From an uncultured Endozoicomonas sp. (GTDB lineage: Bacteria; Pseudomonadota; Gammaproteobacteria; Pseudomonadales; Endozoicomonadaceae): a stretch of DNA of 64,000 nucleotides. The notes under the pieces were generated by a model. The model searched no databases and had not been told where the DNA came from. It worked only from the letters and a program-made list of their open reading frames with translations. The position numbers and the translations under genes are program-made. Numbering within the stretch: position 1 is the stretch's first letter; each line of letters opens with the position of its first letter. The stretch covers positions 61,173 to 125,172 of the forward strand of contig NZ_CANMAO010000009.1 in the NCBI RefSeq assembly GCF_947495845.1. The letters run 5' to 3'. Positions 63,689-64,000 of the stretch are shown here, piece after piece.

Positions 63689-63934
63689 GATATCAGACAA
63701 TTCGTGTGGGCGCTTGTGCGATTGCATCGGTTAAGAAAGCTTCTTTTTGTATTTGTATAATTTGTACTTATATAAAGAGTCTCTTTCAAAAACTTTGAAT
63801 GCTTGATCAATCAAGTGAACACTCGTTAATTCAGCTGTCTTCACAGACAGTTAAATAAAATGTGACGTTCATGAGAATGTTGAGCAGCTGATTACGCTCT
63901 TTTTTATAGAGAGTGGTATGAGGCAAAACGATTT

Positions 63935-64000
63935 AAACTGAAGAGTTTGATCATGGCTCAGATTGAACGCTGGCGGCAGGCCTAACACATGCAAGTCGAG
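63935..64000 (+). rRNA. 16S rRNA, 5' end
   Basis: AAACTGAAGAGTTTGATCAT and the following GGCTCAGATTGAACGCTGGC match the universal bacterial 16S 5' end; GGCAGGCCTAACACATGCAA fits gammaproteobacteria. The gene is cut by the window edge. Confidence 0.98.

Noticed and set aside
1..64000. CRISPR array or cas genes
   Set aside because: No series of regularly spaced direct repeats and no cas-like proteins were seen; the repeats present are dispersed inverted-repeat elements.
1..64000. Genome-wide recoding of TAG
   Set aside because: hisB, trmB, ynjD and epmB end properly at TAG with downstream sequence unrelated to the proteins, so TAG is a normal stop here. Only selective read-through remains possible.

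Overview
The window looks like chromosomal DNA of a marine gammaproteobacterium of the Oceanospirillales/Pseudomonas side of the class, most likely Endozoicomonas or a close relative. The reasons are the Pseudomonas-type gene order in several blocks (metW–DUF4426–rdgB–hemW; argH divergent from algZ–algR–hemC–hemD–hemX–hemY; asmA–mutY–yggX; fimX close to serB), moderate GC content, many short palindromic insertion elements between genes, and effector-like accessory ORFs. The genus is an inference from style. Only the first 66 bases of a 16S gene are present.

Layout. 1–4.6 kb: tail of metW, a secreted DUF4426 protein, rdgB, hemW, trmB and an orphan secreted protein. 4.8–11.3 kb (minus): an algZ–algR two-component pair, then the heme genes hemC–hemD–hemX–hemY and a DUF423 protein, largely with overlapping or closely spaced ends. 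11.7–18.6 kb: argH, an acyl-ligase/PLP-decarboxylase pair with a convergent acyl carrier protein, and the LPS core heptosyltransferases waaC and waaF. 18.6–20.5 kb: an AT-rich accessory island with an amber-interrupted ORF and two unrecognised proteins. 20.5–26.5 kb: the arginine deiminase pathway (arcA, arcB, arcC) divergent from a YfcC/DcuC-type transporter and argR, with FNR/ANR-like boxes in the shared upstream region. 26.9–30.3 kb: small orphans, a YjbR-like protein, a YbaK/PrdX-like deacylase and pepD. 30.5–32.1 kb: pyrBI with a leader peptide and attenuator. 32.2–43.7 kb: envelope proteins, a ThrE-like exporter, yggX, selO, a barrel-only autotransporter-like protein, mutY, asmA and a three-SPOR-repeat protein. 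44.8–48.1 kb: hisB–hisH–hisA–(DUF4870)–hisF. 48.5–58.7 kb: an AhpA/Smp-like membrane protein, serB, a YnjBCD-type ABC transporter, a FimX-like degenerate c-di-GMP protein and a PilZ-like protein. 58.8–63.3 kb: the EF-P module epmB/efp/epmA, with a calpain-like protease ORF inserted between efp and epmA. 63.3–64 kb: three tandem rRNA promoters, boxA and the start of 16S rRNA.

Functional themes. Arginine metabolism appears in both directions: synthesis (argH) and anaerobic catabolism (arc genes plus argR). Carbamoyl phosphate links the arc genes to pyrBI. EF-P with its β-lysylation enzymes sits beside an rRNA operon. Surface and motility control is represented by AlgZR, FimX and the PilZ-like protein.

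The least ordinary content is: (1) a calpain-family cysteine protease ORF whose natural reading frame has one in-frame TAG near its start; (2) a second AT-rich ORF with the same kind of single in-frame TAG; (3) at least four families of short inverted-repeat elements, two of which supply or abut the stop codon of a neighbouring gene; (4) an ACP–ligase–decarboxylase set like those known from exosortase loci, with no exosortase in view.
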